NCBI GenBank assembly: GCA_965198415.1
Contig: CBDAPN010000032.1
Location: 496,001-560,000, forward strand
Reading direction: 5' to 3'
Length of the DNA: 64,000 nucleotides
From: Endozoicomonas sp965198415
GTDB lineage: Bacteria; Pseudomonadota; Gammaproteobacteria; Pseudomonadales; Endozoicomonadaceae
The notes beneath the pieces are model-generated. The model was given only the letters and a program-made list of their open reading frames with translations, was not told the origin of the DNA and did no database searches. Shown in pieces: positions 54,688 through 64,000 of the stretch (within the stretch, counting starts at the first letter, position 1; each line of letters begins with the position of its first letter). The position numbers and the translations under genes were made by a program.

Positions 54688-56160
54688 TTAACTCTGGCGA
54701 TTCTCAAACATAATACGACGAACGGCGTCCATATCCAGATACTCCTCAACAGCATCTGCGATACGGTTAATACCCTCTTCACGCAGAGCCGCGTAGTCGG
54801 GCACACGGGCGTTTTTCATGCCTGCCCAGCTAAGAATGGCATTGCAGGCGTCGGGGTGATCAAAAATACCGTGCAGATAACTGCCAAATATTTGCTCATT
54901 ACCCGCCCCATCCTGATGCGTCGGTAGTTGAATCAGCGGTTGATCCAGCGGGGTGGTGATACCGGCATGAATTTCGTAACCGGTGACGTTAACGTTTTTT
55001 TGTCCGGGCAGTTGCATGGTGCCTGCAACCCGGCGCAGCTGCTTCTGTTTTTGGATCACCGTTTCCTGTGCCAGCAAACCAAAACCGGCGCAGGAACCCG
55101 CAGGCCCCTCGACACCATTGGGGTCATGCACCTGTTGCCCGAGCATTTGGTAACCGCCGCAAATGCCCATCACCTTGCCACCAAAGCGCAGGTGCCTGAA
55201 CAGGTCTTTATCCCAGCCATTTTGGCGCATGAACGTCAGGTCTGAACGGGTGTTTTTGCTGCCGGGGAGTATGATCAGGTCTGCTGGTGGCAGTGATTTT
55301 CCCTTGTAGATAAAGCTTATATCGACATCCGGGTGCAGTCGCAGTACGTCAAAGTCCGTGTGGTTGCTCATACGACTTAGGACGGGTACTACCACTTTCA
55401 GGGTGTGTTCGATTGTGGAGTTTAACTGCTGTGTGGCCACGGCATCTTCCGCTTCAAGGTGTAAACCGTGCAGGTAGGGAATGACGCCGAGCACCGGTTT
55501 TGCGGTTTTTTCCTCCAGCCAATCAAGGCCGGATTGCAAAAGTTTTATATCGCCGCGAAAACGGTTGATGATAAATCCCTTGACTCTGGCCTGCTCCGAG
55601 GCAGAGAGCAGCGCAAGGGTACCGTACAGGTGGGCAAACACACCACCACGGTCGATATCTGCCACAATCACCACCGGGCAGTCTGCAGCCTCTGCGAACC
55701 CCATATTGGCGATGTCACGATCCCGCAAGTTAATTTCCGCCGGACTACCAGCGCCTTCTACCACAACGGCATCGTACTGGGTGCGTAACCGCTTGAAGGA
55801 ATCCAGCACCGCCTGCAAAACTTTGGGTTTGTATTGGTGATAGGTTTGCGCGTCCATATCCATGAGCACTTTGCCGTTGACGATCACCTGAGCGCCGATA
55901 TCGGTGTTGGGCTTGAGCAGCACCGGATTCATATCGGAGTGAGGCTCCAGACCAGATGCCTGCGCCTGAACCGCTTGCGCCCGGCCAATCTCGCCATGAT
56001 CCACCGTTACGGCGCTGTTCAGCGCCATGTTTTGCGGCTTAAACGGTGCCACCCGCACCCCCATGCGATGAAGTGCACGACACAAGCCTGTGCAGATTAA
56101 ACTCTTACCCGCATCCGACGTAGTGCCCTGAATCATAATGGCTTTTGGTGATATTGGCAT
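54688..56160 (-). CDS. cobQ: Cobyric acid synthase (CobQ/CbiP)
   Basis: Amidates side chains b, d, e and g of adenosylcobyrinic a,c-diamide with glutamine and ATP. The 490 residues show the N-terminal dethiobiotin-synthetase-like ATPase (MIQGTTSDAGKSLICTGLCR, VAPFKPQNMALNSAVT, EIGRAQAVQAQASGLEP, VEGAGSPAEINLRDRDIANMGFA) and a C-terminal class-I-like glutaminase with nucleophile Cys in VMGICGGYQMLG and His in FGSYLHGIFD. The family length is about 485-510. It is transcribed just upstream of the riboswitch-btuFB unit but ends before the riboswitch, so it is controlled separately. Its own upstream region shows no riboswitch. Confidence 0.95.
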   Translation of the reverse strand: MPISPKAIMIQGTTSDAGKSLICTGLCRALHRMGVRVAPFKPQNMALNSAVTVDHGEIGRAQAVQAQASGLEPHSDMNPVLLKPNTDIGAQVIVNGKVLMDMDAQTYHQYKPKVLQAVLDSFKRLRTQYDAVVVEGAGSPAEINLRDRDIANMGFAEAADCPVVIVADIDRGGVFAHLYGTLALLSASEQARVKGFIINRFRGDIKLLQSGLDWLEEKTAKPVLGVIPYLHGLHLEAEDAVATQQLNSTIEHTLKVVVPVLSRMSNHTDFDVLRLHPDVDISFIYKGKSLPPADLIILPGSKNTRSDLTFMRQNGWDKDLFRHLRFGGKVMGICGGYQMLGQQVHDPNGVEGPAGSCAGFGLLAQETVIQKQKQLRRVAGTMQLPGQKNVNVTGYEIHAGITTPLDQPLIQLPTHQDGAGNEQIFGSYLHGIFDHPDACNAILSWAGMKNARVPDYAALREEGINRIADAVEEYLDMDAVRRIMFENRQS

Positions 56161-56321
56161 GGTGGTGTCCTGATTTAACTGTTTTTGGGCAGGCTCCCAC
56201 AGACAAGAACAAATGAACTCATCGCATGAAGTTGGGTGAATATTATAAGGCTATAGACTTTTAAATCGACCCGGCATTAATCTCGCCAATACGCCCTACA
56301 CCTCAATGCATCCGCTCAAAC

Positions 56322-58544
56322 CTAGGCGTTAGAAAAAAAACCTTCCTGAATCAGCAAATAGAGGTGTGCAGCGCTCCAGCCAAAGTTGCTGGCACCTTGC
56401 ATGGCACCGGTTTTCGGATTGTAGTTTTCAGCTATGGGCTGGTCTGTGAGCAGGCCTTCGCCATGGTGGAGTAATTTATTGGCGAGTTGCCTTGCATCGG
56501 CCTCATAGCCGTAATTTTTCAGCCCGACCAGACCAAAATAGAGCTGGTCCAGCCAGACTCTGCCACACCAGTAAGCGTTCGGGTCGTAAGATGGGTTGGA
56601 ATAAGCGGCAGAGCCCAGTGGCACAAACCCGTTAAACTCCTGCTCATCCATCATGGTAGATCTAACCGCTGCCGCCTGTGATGCGGTGGCGAGGCCGGCA
56701 AAGAGCGGTGTCCACCCTTCTGGGCCACGCCCCCGGGTAACCAGCAGGGCGCCATTGATTTTCTGGTCATAAAAAAAGCCGGTGGCCGTATCGAAAAACG
56801 TTTGCTGTATCTGTTTGGTCAAAGATTGCGCCTCTTTTTGTAAAGTTTCGGCCAGCGTACACTGATCAAGGTGTTGGGCGAGGCGTGCGAGAATCTCCTT
56901 TTCCTGACACAAATAGGCGTTAATATCCACTGAGCTTTGATCGAGGGTATAACCCAGTAAACGCCCAGAGTCATCAGTATTTTGTCGTATTTCAATCCGC
57001 CAGTGCTCTCTGGCAGCTTCAATGTTGCTGATGTTATGGCTTGTCGCCCAAGCGGCCAGCTGGTGCTCTTCGATAAAGCCAAAGCGGGCGGCATTATCCA
57101 TGCCGGACTCCCAAGAACAGGCAATTTGTATGGCCGTATTGGTTTGATGCTGGGGGTGAAGTGTGGCCCCGTAGGCGATGAGCCCACCATCACTGCGCCG
57201 ATTGTTATACCACCAGCGATGATAACGGCACAGCTTTGGGAACAACTGGCGCAGCAAGCTCAAGGCTTGTTCGGGCTGTTGTTGATATAAAGCGTCAAAT
57301 ACCGCCTCCACTGCCCAGGAAGCTAATGAAGGTTTGCTATTGCGCTCATTCCAGTTGAGGCTGTCATGGCAGTAATCGCCCTCAATATCAGCCGACACCC
57401 GTTCAATACTCTGGTTGAAAAAAATGGTGTCGATCAGCATGCCGTCATCCTCTGGGCGCAGGGTGTCATCCGGCCTGATCTGATAAGCAAAAATTGCCTC
57501 AATGGCCTCCCAGGCCAGCCAAGGGTCGATAAAAGCCATTGCCCGCACCATTTTCCAGCTATCCCACGGCCAGAGGCCATTAAACCAGCGAAAGGTGTTC
57601 GACGGGGTGAGCCCACCGTGTTTGATGGCACCTGCCGGGGAGCGCCAGTTGCCAATGAGTGTTTCTATCGCTTTTACCGCCAATCGCTCTGTTTTTTCAT
57701 TAAGTTTTTTCTTGTTAACAGCCTGCAAAGAACCGATACCCCGTTGCAAATACCCTTCCCAGCGAGCTACCGACTGCTCACGGAACGCTTGTGGGGTGTG
57801 CAGAGCACGGCGAATCAGCTCAGCTTCTGCCTGAGACTCTTTTTCATGGTGAAAATAAGAATGGGTGGCTTCAATAGCCATAGCACTTTGTGCCTTGAGG
57901 TGCACAGTGGCTGCTGAGCAATAAGTCAGTTGTCGGGCGCTATTGTGGGTGGAGAGGTTTCGCTGTATCCGGTAGCTGGCCTGCGAGGAAAACATCAATT
58001 CGCTGTTCGCCCGGATTTCACCGAAATGACCAGTAATTTCCTGCTCATTACACGACCAATGACGTTTCCATTCGGGAAACTGTTGCGCCACGGTTTGTTT
58101 TTCAGTCCACTGGCTGTGCATTGCCCCTGTCCAGCGTAATTGTAAATCCAATGCTTCATCGGTGTTGTTAATAATGCGTGTGGAGATCAGTGCCGTTCGG
58201 GAGGAGATAAAATGCAGCTGCATTTTTATTGTCAGTGTGTCGTTTATAAGCGTCCTTAGCAATCGCCCGGGAAAACTCTGGGCAGTGCAGCAGGTAAATT
58301 CCAGCGTCTTTTGATCGGTGAGATTTTTTATCGTCAGCTGATCCAACCCTTCGGCAAGGTAAACGCTGTACTCCTCGGCAATCAGAGCCGGGCCGGTGAA
58401 GCCACAGCGGTTGTCTTCGGGCAGTAAAAAGCCATGCCAGCTGCCACAGTCCATCAAGTGGTTGTACTTTTGATTCTGATAATGATCGAAAACGCACATG
58501 GCTTTAGGATTACCACGACGATTGATCACGTTGAGATAGCTCAT
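56322..58544 (-). CDS. GH63-like glycoside hydrolase (MGH1/YgjK type)
   Basis: 740 residues from the ATG at 58544 (GGAAG upstream; a 22-residue longer frame was rejected). No signal peptide, so cytoplasmic. The C-terminal two-thirds form an (alpha/alpha)6 barrel with the family motifs SNTFRWFNGLWPWDSWKMVRAMAF, LRPEDDGMLIDTIFF, SWESGMDNAARF, RGRGPEGWTPLFAGLAT, NAYWCGRVWLDQLYFGLVGL and ENYNPKTGAMQGASNFGWSAAHLYLL. These resemble E. coli YgjK and related alpha-glucosidases of GH63. The N-terminal ~240 residues form a beta-domain. It lies downstream of a TonB receptor and opposite a beta-galactosidase, suggesting breakdown of an imported galactose/glucose-containing oligosaccharide. The substrate is inferred only. 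Confidence 0.85.
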   Translation of the reverse strand: MSYLNVINRRGNPKAMCVFDHYQNQKYNHLMDCGSWHGFLLPEDNRCGFTGPALIAEEYSVYLAEGLDQLTIKNLTDQKTLEFTCCTAQSFPGRLLRTLINDTLTIKMQLHFISSRTALISTRIINNTDEALDLQLRWTGAMHSQWTEKQTVAQQFPEWKRHWSCNEQEITGHFGEIRANSELMFSSQASYRIQRNLSTHNSARQLTYCSAATVHLKAQSAMAIEATHSYFHHEKESQAEAELIRRALHTPQAFREQSVARWEGYLQRGIGSLQAVNKKKLNEKTERLAVKAIETLIGNWRSPAGAIKHGGLTPSNTFRWFNGLWPWDSWKMVRAMAFIDPWLAWEAIEAIFAYQIRPDDTLRPEDDGMLIDTIFFNQSIERVSADIEGDYCHDSLNWNERNSKPSLASWAVEAVFDALYQQQPEQALSLLRQLFPKLCRYHRWWYNNRRSDGGLIAYGATLHPQHQTNTAIQIACSWESGMDNAARFGFIEEHQLAAWATSHNISNIEAAREHWRIEIRQNTDDSGRLLGYTLDQSSVDINAYLCQEKEILARLAQHLDQCTLAETLQKEAQSLTKQIQQTFFDTATGFFYDQKINGALLVTRGRGPEGWTPLFAGLATASQAAAVRSTMMDEQEFNGFVPLGSAAYSNPSYDPNAYWCGRVWLDQLYFGLVGLKNYGYEADARQLANKLLHHGEGLLTDQPIAENYNPKTGAMQGASNFGWSAAHLYLLIQEGFFSNA

Positions 58545-58561
58545 TACGACTTCCGCAAAAC

Positions 58562-58586
58562 AAAAAAAGGGGCTCTTTCGAACCCC
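58562..58586 (-). terminator. Terminator between the TonB receptor and GH63 genes
   Basis: On the minus strand GGGGTTC-GAAA-GAGCCCC (one wobble, GAAA tetraloop) is followed by seven T. It lies after the receptor stop (58711) and 18 bases before the GH63 start, so receptor transcripts would be at least partly ended here. Confidence 0.75.
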
Positions 58587-58710
58587 GTTCAGGAGGGTGT
58601 TTGGGCTCATTTACCTTACGGCAGCGACAGGCCTGAAAACCGGGAATTTTTCGCCTCAATTTACTGCTGTCTCGCTTCGATCAGTATTCCCGGTAGTACT
58701 CCTGCTGTGC

Positions 58711-61350
58711 TTAAAAGGACTGAGTGTAATTAGCGAAGATGACCCTCCCTTTTATACCGTACAACGAACTGTTGAAATCTCTACGATTAGCCGCAAATGA
58801 AGGGCCGCGATCAAGCAGGTTACGAACCCCTACATTGCCAACGGCATCCCAAGGCAAATTAATACGATAATTGACGTTAAAGGTAGTGTGAGAAGCAATA
58901 TGCCCATCATTCTCTATGCTTTCAATTTTGCCGTTATTGTACTTAACGTTTGTTGTATCGTACTGATCAGCAATGTGATAGGCCGAAATGGCAAAACGAT
59001 GCATGTCTTGCGGGGTGTTATAACCAATGGTTGCGTTTGCTCGGTATTCCGGTATACCGTCAAGGCCCATGTGGTCAAACTGTTGAAAGCCTGGCTCATC
59101 CGCATACTCATACTTCAACGTGTAAGTGCCTGAGAAGGCAAAATCCATTTTTCCTGCACTATTAAGGTCGAGGTTGTACTCCATTGATGAGTCGAGGCCG
59201 ACCATTTCCAACTCTTCCACATTGACACTACCGGTAACGACCTGACTAATACGTCCTTGGTCGTTTCTTAAAACCGCACTGGAGCCGCCTTCAATAGCCT
59301 CCCGTTGCAAGATATAATCTGAACTGATTTTTTTAATCAGCTTATCAGTTTTAATTCCAAAGGCGTTCATCCGGAAAATCAGCTCATCATTGGGCTGAAA
59401 TACCAGACCAACATTCAGAGTTTGGGTTTCTTCCGGTTGCAGTTCTTTGTTGCCAACACTGGTAACTGCGGTGTCGTCAGATTGAATATTACAGTCAGTA
59501 ATGCTGATGCCCTTATCTGCACACTGTTTATAGTCGGTTACCTTGTAATAGCCAGTGTTAGATGGGGTATACAGCTGGGCAAAGTCGGGTGCTTTAAAGC
59601 TGGTACCGTAACTGCCCCGAAATAGCAGGCTGTCCATCGGTTGGTAGCGCACAGCAATTTTAGGGTTGGTGGTGTTGCCAAAGTCGCTGTAATTATCCTG
59701 GCGAATGGCGGCGCTCACTTCCACCTCTTCAGTGAATGGCAACAGCACCTCACCATAGGCCGCTTTGACCGTACGCTTGCCAGCGAAGGTGCCACCGAAC
59801 ACGCCGTCCACAACACCGGAACTGGAGAGAGGGTCAAACGTTTTCTCCAATTCATACCGATTAAATTGGCCTCCAATATAGTAACTGATGGTGCCACCAG
59901 GCAGTTCGCCCAGGCTAAAGCCAAAGCCGGCGTTGAGATCCTGGCTTTCTACCTCAACATTATCAACCCAGGTATGGCGGATTTGTGGCAGGTATTTACT
60001 GTTAATGTCGCCGTTAGCCAAAAAGAAATCCGCATTCTCCTCAGCAAGCGTACTCACACGTTTTTTGAGCAACATGTTAGTGCCGTTGGAGGTGTAGGAG
60101 TTTTTGCTTTGGGCGTAATTGACGCTCCAGATGAAATCGTCCAAAAAATCCAGTTCAAGGCCACCACTGAGCCCAGCATGACCGCTGAGGTCCAAGGCAT
60201 CAATTTCATAAACCCGATTGCCCAACTGATCGAAACGGTATTTTACGACGGCAGTCGGTTTGCCATTATTGTCTAACAGGTTCGTATCAAGCCCGTTATC
60301 AGCAAAGAATTTAGCGCCGCCCACGGTCGTGCCATCAATCGTGAAACTACCGGGAATCGGAGCCGCTGCATTGGCAGCATCACGGGTAGCGATACTAAAA
60401 CCGCCGTCAAACTGAATATCGTTATTTAATTCATAGGTACCCAGTATGTTAATTGAGTTTCGGGTAATTTCTGGCGCAAGATCGGCCACAGCCGTGTAAT
60501 CGTAGCCACAGACTTTATCACCTGGATACTGTGAGTCATCGTAGGGACCATAAAAATTGGCTTTTTTACAGGAGCCGGCGATGGGTTTGTAGGTCCATTT
60601 CTTAACCTGATAAACGGTTCGAGCCGTCTGAGAGAGATCTATGGTTTTATAGATGTCGTTGGCGTCGAGATTGGTAGCCTTACTGTAGCTGCGATCAGCC
60701 ATGATAATATTTTCGGTGGTGTCGTGCTCATAGCTGATCAAGAGATTGCCTTTATCGCCAGAGGCGCCCCAAAGCAGAGAAGCAGCGCTTTCATCGGCCC
60801 CCTCAGAATCCGGGCGGCCCACACGGCCAGATACCTGCAAACCGTCGTACTCTTTACGCATAATGATATTAACAACCCCCGCCACCGCATCGGAACCGTA
60901 AATGGCCGAAGCGCCGTCGGGCATAATTTCAATGCGTTCAACGGCCGCCGCCGGAATGGCATTGACGTCAACCGTGCCGCCGTACATCACCCCTGACCAG
61001 GGAACCCGACGACCATCAATAAGCACCAGAGTGTTTTGCCCACCTAAGCCACGCAAATTAATTGTTGCCTGACTCCCCCAAGAGTTGTTGCCTTCAGCGG
61101 AGTATGAGCCTAAGGAGTTATAAGTGCTGCTTTGCAGCACGTCAGCAATGGTCATAAAACCACTGTCTTCTATATCTTCACGACTAATGACGACTAAAGG
61201 GGTAGCTCCTTCAACATCAATTCGGGCGATCCGCGAACCCGTAACGGTGATCTTTTCCAGCTTTTCAGCTTCTTCGGCGGCGTAAACGGGGATGCCAGTC
61301 AGTGAGGCGCCAATCACTATAGCCAGCAACGTCTTCCTTGGTGTGCTCAT
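58711..61350 (-). CDS. TonB-dependent outer-membrane receptor (carbohydrate-type)
   Basis: 879 residues from the ATG at 61350 (a TTG directly before it is possible). It has a signal peptide (TLLAIVIGASLTGIPVYA), a TonB box (EKITVTGSRI), a plug (about 35-165: TPLVVISREDIEDSGFMTIADVLQ, INLRGLGGQNTLVLIDGRRV, AVERIEIMPDGASAIYGSDAVAGVVNIIM) and a long barrel ending in YTQSF. The style matches the large receptors of marine gammaproteobacteria that import oligosaccharides. The position next to a GH63-like enzyme and a divergent beta-galactosidase supports a sugar ligand. It is probably controlled by the palindromic element upstream. Confidence 0.9.
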   Translation of the reverse strand: MSTPRKTLLAIVIGASLTGIPVYAAEEAEKLEKITVTGSRIARIDVEGATPLVVISREDIEDSGFMTIADVLQSSTYNSLGSYSAEGNNSWGSQATINLRGLGGQNTLVLIDGRRVPWSGVMYGGTVDVNAIPAAAVERIEIMPDGASAIYGSDAVAGVVNIIMRKEYDGLQVSGRVGRPDSEGADESAASLLWGASGDKGNLLISYEHDTTENIIMADRSYSKATNLDANDIYKTIDLSQTARTVYQVKKWTYKPIAGSCKKANFYGPYDDSQYPGDKVCGYDYTAVADLAPEITRNSINILGTYELNNDIQFDGGFSIATRDAANAAAPIPGSFTIDGTTVGGAKFFADNGLDTNLLDNNGKPTAVVKYRFDQLGNRVYEIDALDLSGHAGLSGGLELDFLDDFIWSVNYAQSKNSYTSNGTNMLLKKRVSTLAEENADFFLANGDINSKYLPQIRHTWVDNVEVESQDLNAGFGFSLGELPGGTISYYIGGQFNRYELEKTFDPLSSSGVVDGVFGGTFAGKRTVKAAYGEVLLPFTEEVEVSAAIRQDNYSDFGNTTNPKIAVRYQPMDSLLFRGSYGTSFKAPDFAQLYTPSNTGYYKVTDYKQCADKGISITDCNIQSDDTAVTSVGNKELQPEETQTLNVGLVFQPNDELIFRMNAFGIKTDKLIKKISSDYILQREAIEGGSSAVLRNDQGRISQVVTGSVNVEELEMVGLDSSMEYNLDLNSAGKMDFAFSGTYTLKYEYADEPGFQQFDHMGLDGIPEYRANATIGYNTPQDMHRFAISAYHIADQYDTTNVKYNNGKIESIENDGHIASHTTFNVNYRINLPWDAVGNVGVRNLLDRGPSFAANRRDFNSSLYGIKGRVIFANYTQSF

Positions 61351-61414
61351 CAAAAATCACTCTTTTATTGTGTTGTTATTACCGTTAGGTGACATTTTTT
61401 ATTAAACAACAAAT

Positions 61415-61463
61415 GAATAATGTATACAATATGATCACATTGTGAATATTGTATACATTATTC
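61415..61463. promoter_or_regulatory. Palindromic double operator between receptor and lacZ
   Basis: Two perfect 18-bp arms, GAATAATGTATACAATAT (61415-61432) and its exact complement (61446-61463), surround a 13-base spacer that contains TCACATTGTGA, itself a palindrome. Each arm includes the palindrome TGTATACA, so the element looks like two repressor sites 31 bases apart (three helical turns). It sits in the 168-base divergent intergenic region, well placed to control both genes. The protein that binds is not in the window. Confidence 0.75.
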
Positions 61464-61518
61464 GTTAGCAATTTGCATTCCAAAAGCTGCTAAAAAATAA
61501 GCCAGAAAAAGGACAGTG

Positions 61519-64000
61519 ATGCCTCAATCCAATACCAGCTGCCCAGGCAAAATATCTGAACATGAGGTGGATGGTTTACCCGCGGTTATAGAAGATCACC
61601 GGGTGTCGGGGGTTAACAAGGAGCCGCCAAGGTCTGCAACCTTTCCCTTTCGCACCCGCGAGGAAGCACTCATAGGGCAGCCACAAGCGTCGGATAACTA
61701 TCTTGATTTGAATGGGCTGTGGAAGTTTCACCTTGTTACCAGTCCACGACATAAGCCGTGTACATTCCAGTTGCCATCGTTTGATGACCGACACTGGGAC
61801 TCCATTCGTGTTCCTGCCAATTGGGAAACTCAGGGCCATGACCATGCCATTTACCTTGATGAACGCTACCCATTCGATACCCAATGGCCTCAGGTGCCAC
61901 GAGATTACAACCCGGTAGGCAGTTACCGCAGAAGATTTGCCTTGCCCACAAGCTGGCAAGAGGAAGAAGTTTTTTTGCACCTTGGTGGCGTGCGTTCAGC
62001 GGTCATTGTTTGGATTAATGGTCAGGAAGTTGGGTACTCACAGGACGCCAAAAGTCCTGCCGAATTCAGGTTGACGCCCTATCTGCTACCCGGCATCAAT
62101 TGTATAGCCCTGCAAGTCTACCGCTGGAGCAGCGGCAGTTACCTTGAAAAACAGGATATGCTCGATATGTCGGGTATTGAGCGAGAGGTGTATCTCTACA
62201 AAACGCCAGCGCTTCGCCTTTATGACGTTCACTGCTATGGAGAGCTCAATGCCGATTTGATTGACGGACTCCTTCGCGTGGATGTGTTGTTAAAAAGCTA
62301 TCGGCCAGAGTTATCCGGTGAGTGGTCTGGCAGTGTCGTGGTTGAGTGTTTTCAAGCCAAAAAATGCCTGTTTAAAACCAAAAAACCGCTATCAAAGCGC
62401 TGTTCTTTTGTGCAAACAATTAACTCTGTGCACCACTGGAGCGCAGAAACCCCAAATTTATACACGGTTATTGTCTCTTTATTGAAAGACGACGGACGAA
62501 TATTGGAAGTCGTACAACAAAAAGTCGGATTTCGTCGTGTGGAAATTAAAGCAGGTAAATTACTGGTAAACGGCAAGGCGGTGACCATCCGGGGCGTTAA
62601 CCGGCACGAAACCGATCATCGCTACGGGCACTACGTTCCCAAAGAGGTGATGGAGCAAGACATCCGTTTAATGAAAGCCAATAACATCAATGCGGTACGC
62701 ACCAGTCACTACCCCAATCACAGCTACTGGTATGAACTGTGCGACCGCCATGGCTTGTATGTGGTTAGTGAAGCCAATATTGAGTCTCACCCGCTAGCAT
62801 TATCAGCCCAGACCCAGATTGGCAATGAGACTTCCTGGCTGCCAGCCCATCACGATCGATTGGAGTCCATGGTCGTGCAACACCGCAGTCACCCCTGCAT
62901 CATTAGCTGGTCGTTGGGTAATGAAGCAGGCCACGGCGCTATATTTGAGCATCTATACAAACTTCTGAAAGCTTTTGACCCCAGTCGTCCGGTGCAGTAC
63001 GAGCCTGCCGCAACAGCGAATTACACCGACATTATTTGCCCAATGTACCCCACCCTTGAGCGGCTGGAAGCACTTGCCCGTGAGCAGCGGCCAGTGATTA
63101 TGGTTGAATACGGCCACGCCATGGGCAACTCGCTGGGTATATTAGCCGACTACTGGCGTTTGATAGATCGCTACCCGAATTTGCAGGGGGGGTTTATCTG
63201 GGAGTGGTGTGACCACGCTTTGGCGTTAAACGATGCACAGGGCAACAGCTTCTGGGGTTATGGCAAGGATTACCACCCGCACCTTCCCACCGATGGTAAT
63301 TTTCTCAATGATGGCCTGCTGGCGGCTGATCGAACTCCGCACCCGCATTTAGCCGAAGTAAAAAAAGTGTATCAACCCGTGCGAGCCACTCTGGTTGAGT
63401 GCGATCTTGCTCACCCTTTTTTAGTCATGGTGGCGATAGAAAACCGGTATGACTTTCTCGACCTGCAGCATCTTGATATGTGCTGGGAGCTGCTACGTAA
63501 CGGCGAGGTGGTGTTATCGGGAAGCGCCCCCATTCCGGCCACGGCAGCAGGTGGCGAGTCCATTGCAGAGTTATTGCTTCCCTGCCAGCCAGCTCAACCA
63601 GACGACGAATTAATTCTAACTCTGAATTTCACCCTCCATAACACCACTGAGCAAGTAGCTTGGGATCAGATGATTTTACAGCACGCAAGGGCGCAAAACA
63701 GTGTGGCGGGTGCGCCCTGCTGGCAGCAGGATGAGGCGTTTATTCGGGTTCATAATGAATCGGTAAACTTGGTTTTTTGTCGGCAATCGGGCCAGTTGAT
63801 CGACTACAAAGTGGCGCAAACGCCACTGCTGAGGCAAGGGCCGGTGATTAATTTTTTCAGGGGGCTGACGGATAATGATCTGGGCTGCAAAACCCATACA
63901 AAATCCAGCATCTGGCAGGCAGCTCCGCAGCAACGCCAATTAGTGTACTGTGATGCTGAAGCAACAATATCCGGCATGACTATTGTTAAGACCTGCTTTT
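61519..64000 (+). CDS. lacZ: Beta-galactosidase, GH2 family (partial, runs off the window end)
   Basis: Open from the ATG at 61519 (AAAAAGGA upstream) through at least 827 codons to the window edge. Recognised features are NKEPPRSATFPFRTREEAL and LNGLWKFHL (jelly-roll domain), YPFDTQWPQVPRDYNPVGSYRR, GSYLEKQDMLDMSGIEREVYLY, RGVNRHETDHRYGHYVP, then NAVRTSHYPNHSYWYELCDRHGLYVVSEANIESH, the acid/base Glu in ISWSLGNEAGHG, nucleophile Glu in IMVEYGHAMGNSLG, and WEWCDHAL. The frame then enters the beta-sandwich domain 5. Family members are about 1020-1040 residues, so about 200 are missing. No signal peptide, so cytoplasmic. It is divergent from the TonB receptor; together they suggest uptake and hydrolysis of a beta-galactoside. 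Confidence 0.93.
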   Translation, partial: MPQSNTSCPGKISEHEVDGLPAVIEDHRVSGVNKEPPRSATFPFRTREEALIGQPQASDNYLDLNGLWKFHLVTSPRHKPCTFQLPSFDDRHWDSIRVPANWETQGHDHAIYLDERYPFDTQWPQVPRDYNPVGSYRRRFALPTSWQEEEVFLHLGGVRSAVIVWINGQEVGYSQDAKSPAEFRLTPYLLPGINCIALQVYRWSSGSYLEKQDMLDMSGIEREVYLYKTPALRLYDVHCYGELNADLIDGLLRVDVLLKSYRPELSGEWSGSVVVECFQAKKCLFKTKKPLSKRCSFVQTINSVHHWSAETPNLYTVIVSLLKDDGRILEVVQQKVGFRRVEIKAGKLLVNGKAVTIRGVNRHETDHRYGHYVPKEVMEQDIRLMKANNINAVRTSHYPNHSYWYELCDRHGLYVVSEANIESHPLALSAQTQIGNETSWLPAHHDRLESMVVQHRSHPCIISWSLGNEAGHGAIFEHLYKLLKAFDPSRPVQYEPAATANYTDIICPMYPTLERLEALAREQRPVIMVEYGHAMGNSLGILADYWRLIDRYPNLQGGFIWEWCDHALALNDAQGNSFWGYGKDYHPHLPTDGNFLNDGLLAADRTPHPHLAEVKKVYQPVRATLVECDLAHPFLVMVAIENRYDFLDLQHLDMCWELLRNGEVVLSGSAPIPATAAGGESIAELLLPCQPAQPDDELILTLNFTLHNTTEQVAWDQMILQHARAQNSVAGAPCWQQDEAFIRVHNESVNLVFCRQSGQLIDYKVAQTPLLRQGPVINFFRGLTDNDLGCKTHTKSSIWQAAPQQRQLVYCDAEATISGMTIVKTCF

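Noticed and set aside
61433..61445. CRP binding site in the centre of the lacZ operator
   Set aside because: CRP half-sites run TGTGA-N6-TCACA. Here the halves are reversed (TCACA then TGTGA, one base apart), so a normal CRP site is not formed.

Overview
The window comes from a gammaproteobacterium. The housekeeping genes have the order and sequence style of the Pseudomonadales/Oceanospirillales group: msbA next to hldE, cydDC, trmJ, and the block mazG-relA-rlmD-cysM facing barA/gacS, an order also known from Pseudomonas. Several accessory genes point to life with a eukaryotic host: an IpaH/SspH-type leucine-rich-repeat plus NEL E3 ubiquitin ligase (one long copy and one decayed copy), a protein with four tandem TFIIIA-style C2H2 zinc fingers, and a secreted RHS protein. 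This mix resembles Endozoicomonas-like animal symbionts. That placement is an inference from gene content; no database search was possible.

Layout. 0.1-9.6 kb is ordinary chromosome: a PotF-type polyamine-binding protein, a REC-EAL c-di-GMP phosphodiesterase, a small outer-membrane barrel, a periplasmic trypsin/PDZ protease, msbA and hldE. 9.6-20.0 kb is accessory: the zinc-finger gene, a 207-bp duplicated upstream segment, a membrane-anchored penicillin-acylase-family enzyme, a 1625-residue RHS protein and a small exported protein. 20.3-33.5 kb is core: cydC/cydD, trmJ, a GNAT, mazG, relA, rlmD, cysM and barA.

33.5-49.8 kb is a mobile-element island between barA and a peptide transporter. 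It holds remnants of IS1595, IS605 (tnpB), IS982 (two, inverted), IS3 (one, plus a terminal scrap, inverted) and IS630, and a full-length IS4-type element. It also holds a decapitated type I secretion operon, an AT-rich frameshifted gene with a hexanucleotide repeat, a tyrosine recombinase, and a 2.3-2.4 kb duplication carrying the LRR-NEL effector. Copy A (40.6-43.0 kb) has a normal-looking 3' end but frameshifted repeats. Copy B (46.2-48.5 kb) has an open repeat region and NEL domain, but an IS3 end replaces its last codons.

49.9-64 kb is nutrient acquisition. It holds a POT-family peptide transporter, then a cobalamin riboswitch followed by btuF and btuB with cobQ upstream, then a carbohydrate module. 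That module has a TonB-dependent receptor and a GH63-like glycosidase on the minus strand, divergent from a GH2 beta-galactosidase that runs off the window end. A 49-bp palindromic operator-like element sits between the divergent genes.

No tRNA, rRNA or CRISPR array was recognised. Most protein-family calls rest on motifs read by eye. Start sites were moved from the longest possible reading frame wherever a ribosome-binding site, signal peptide or family alignment favoured a later codon.
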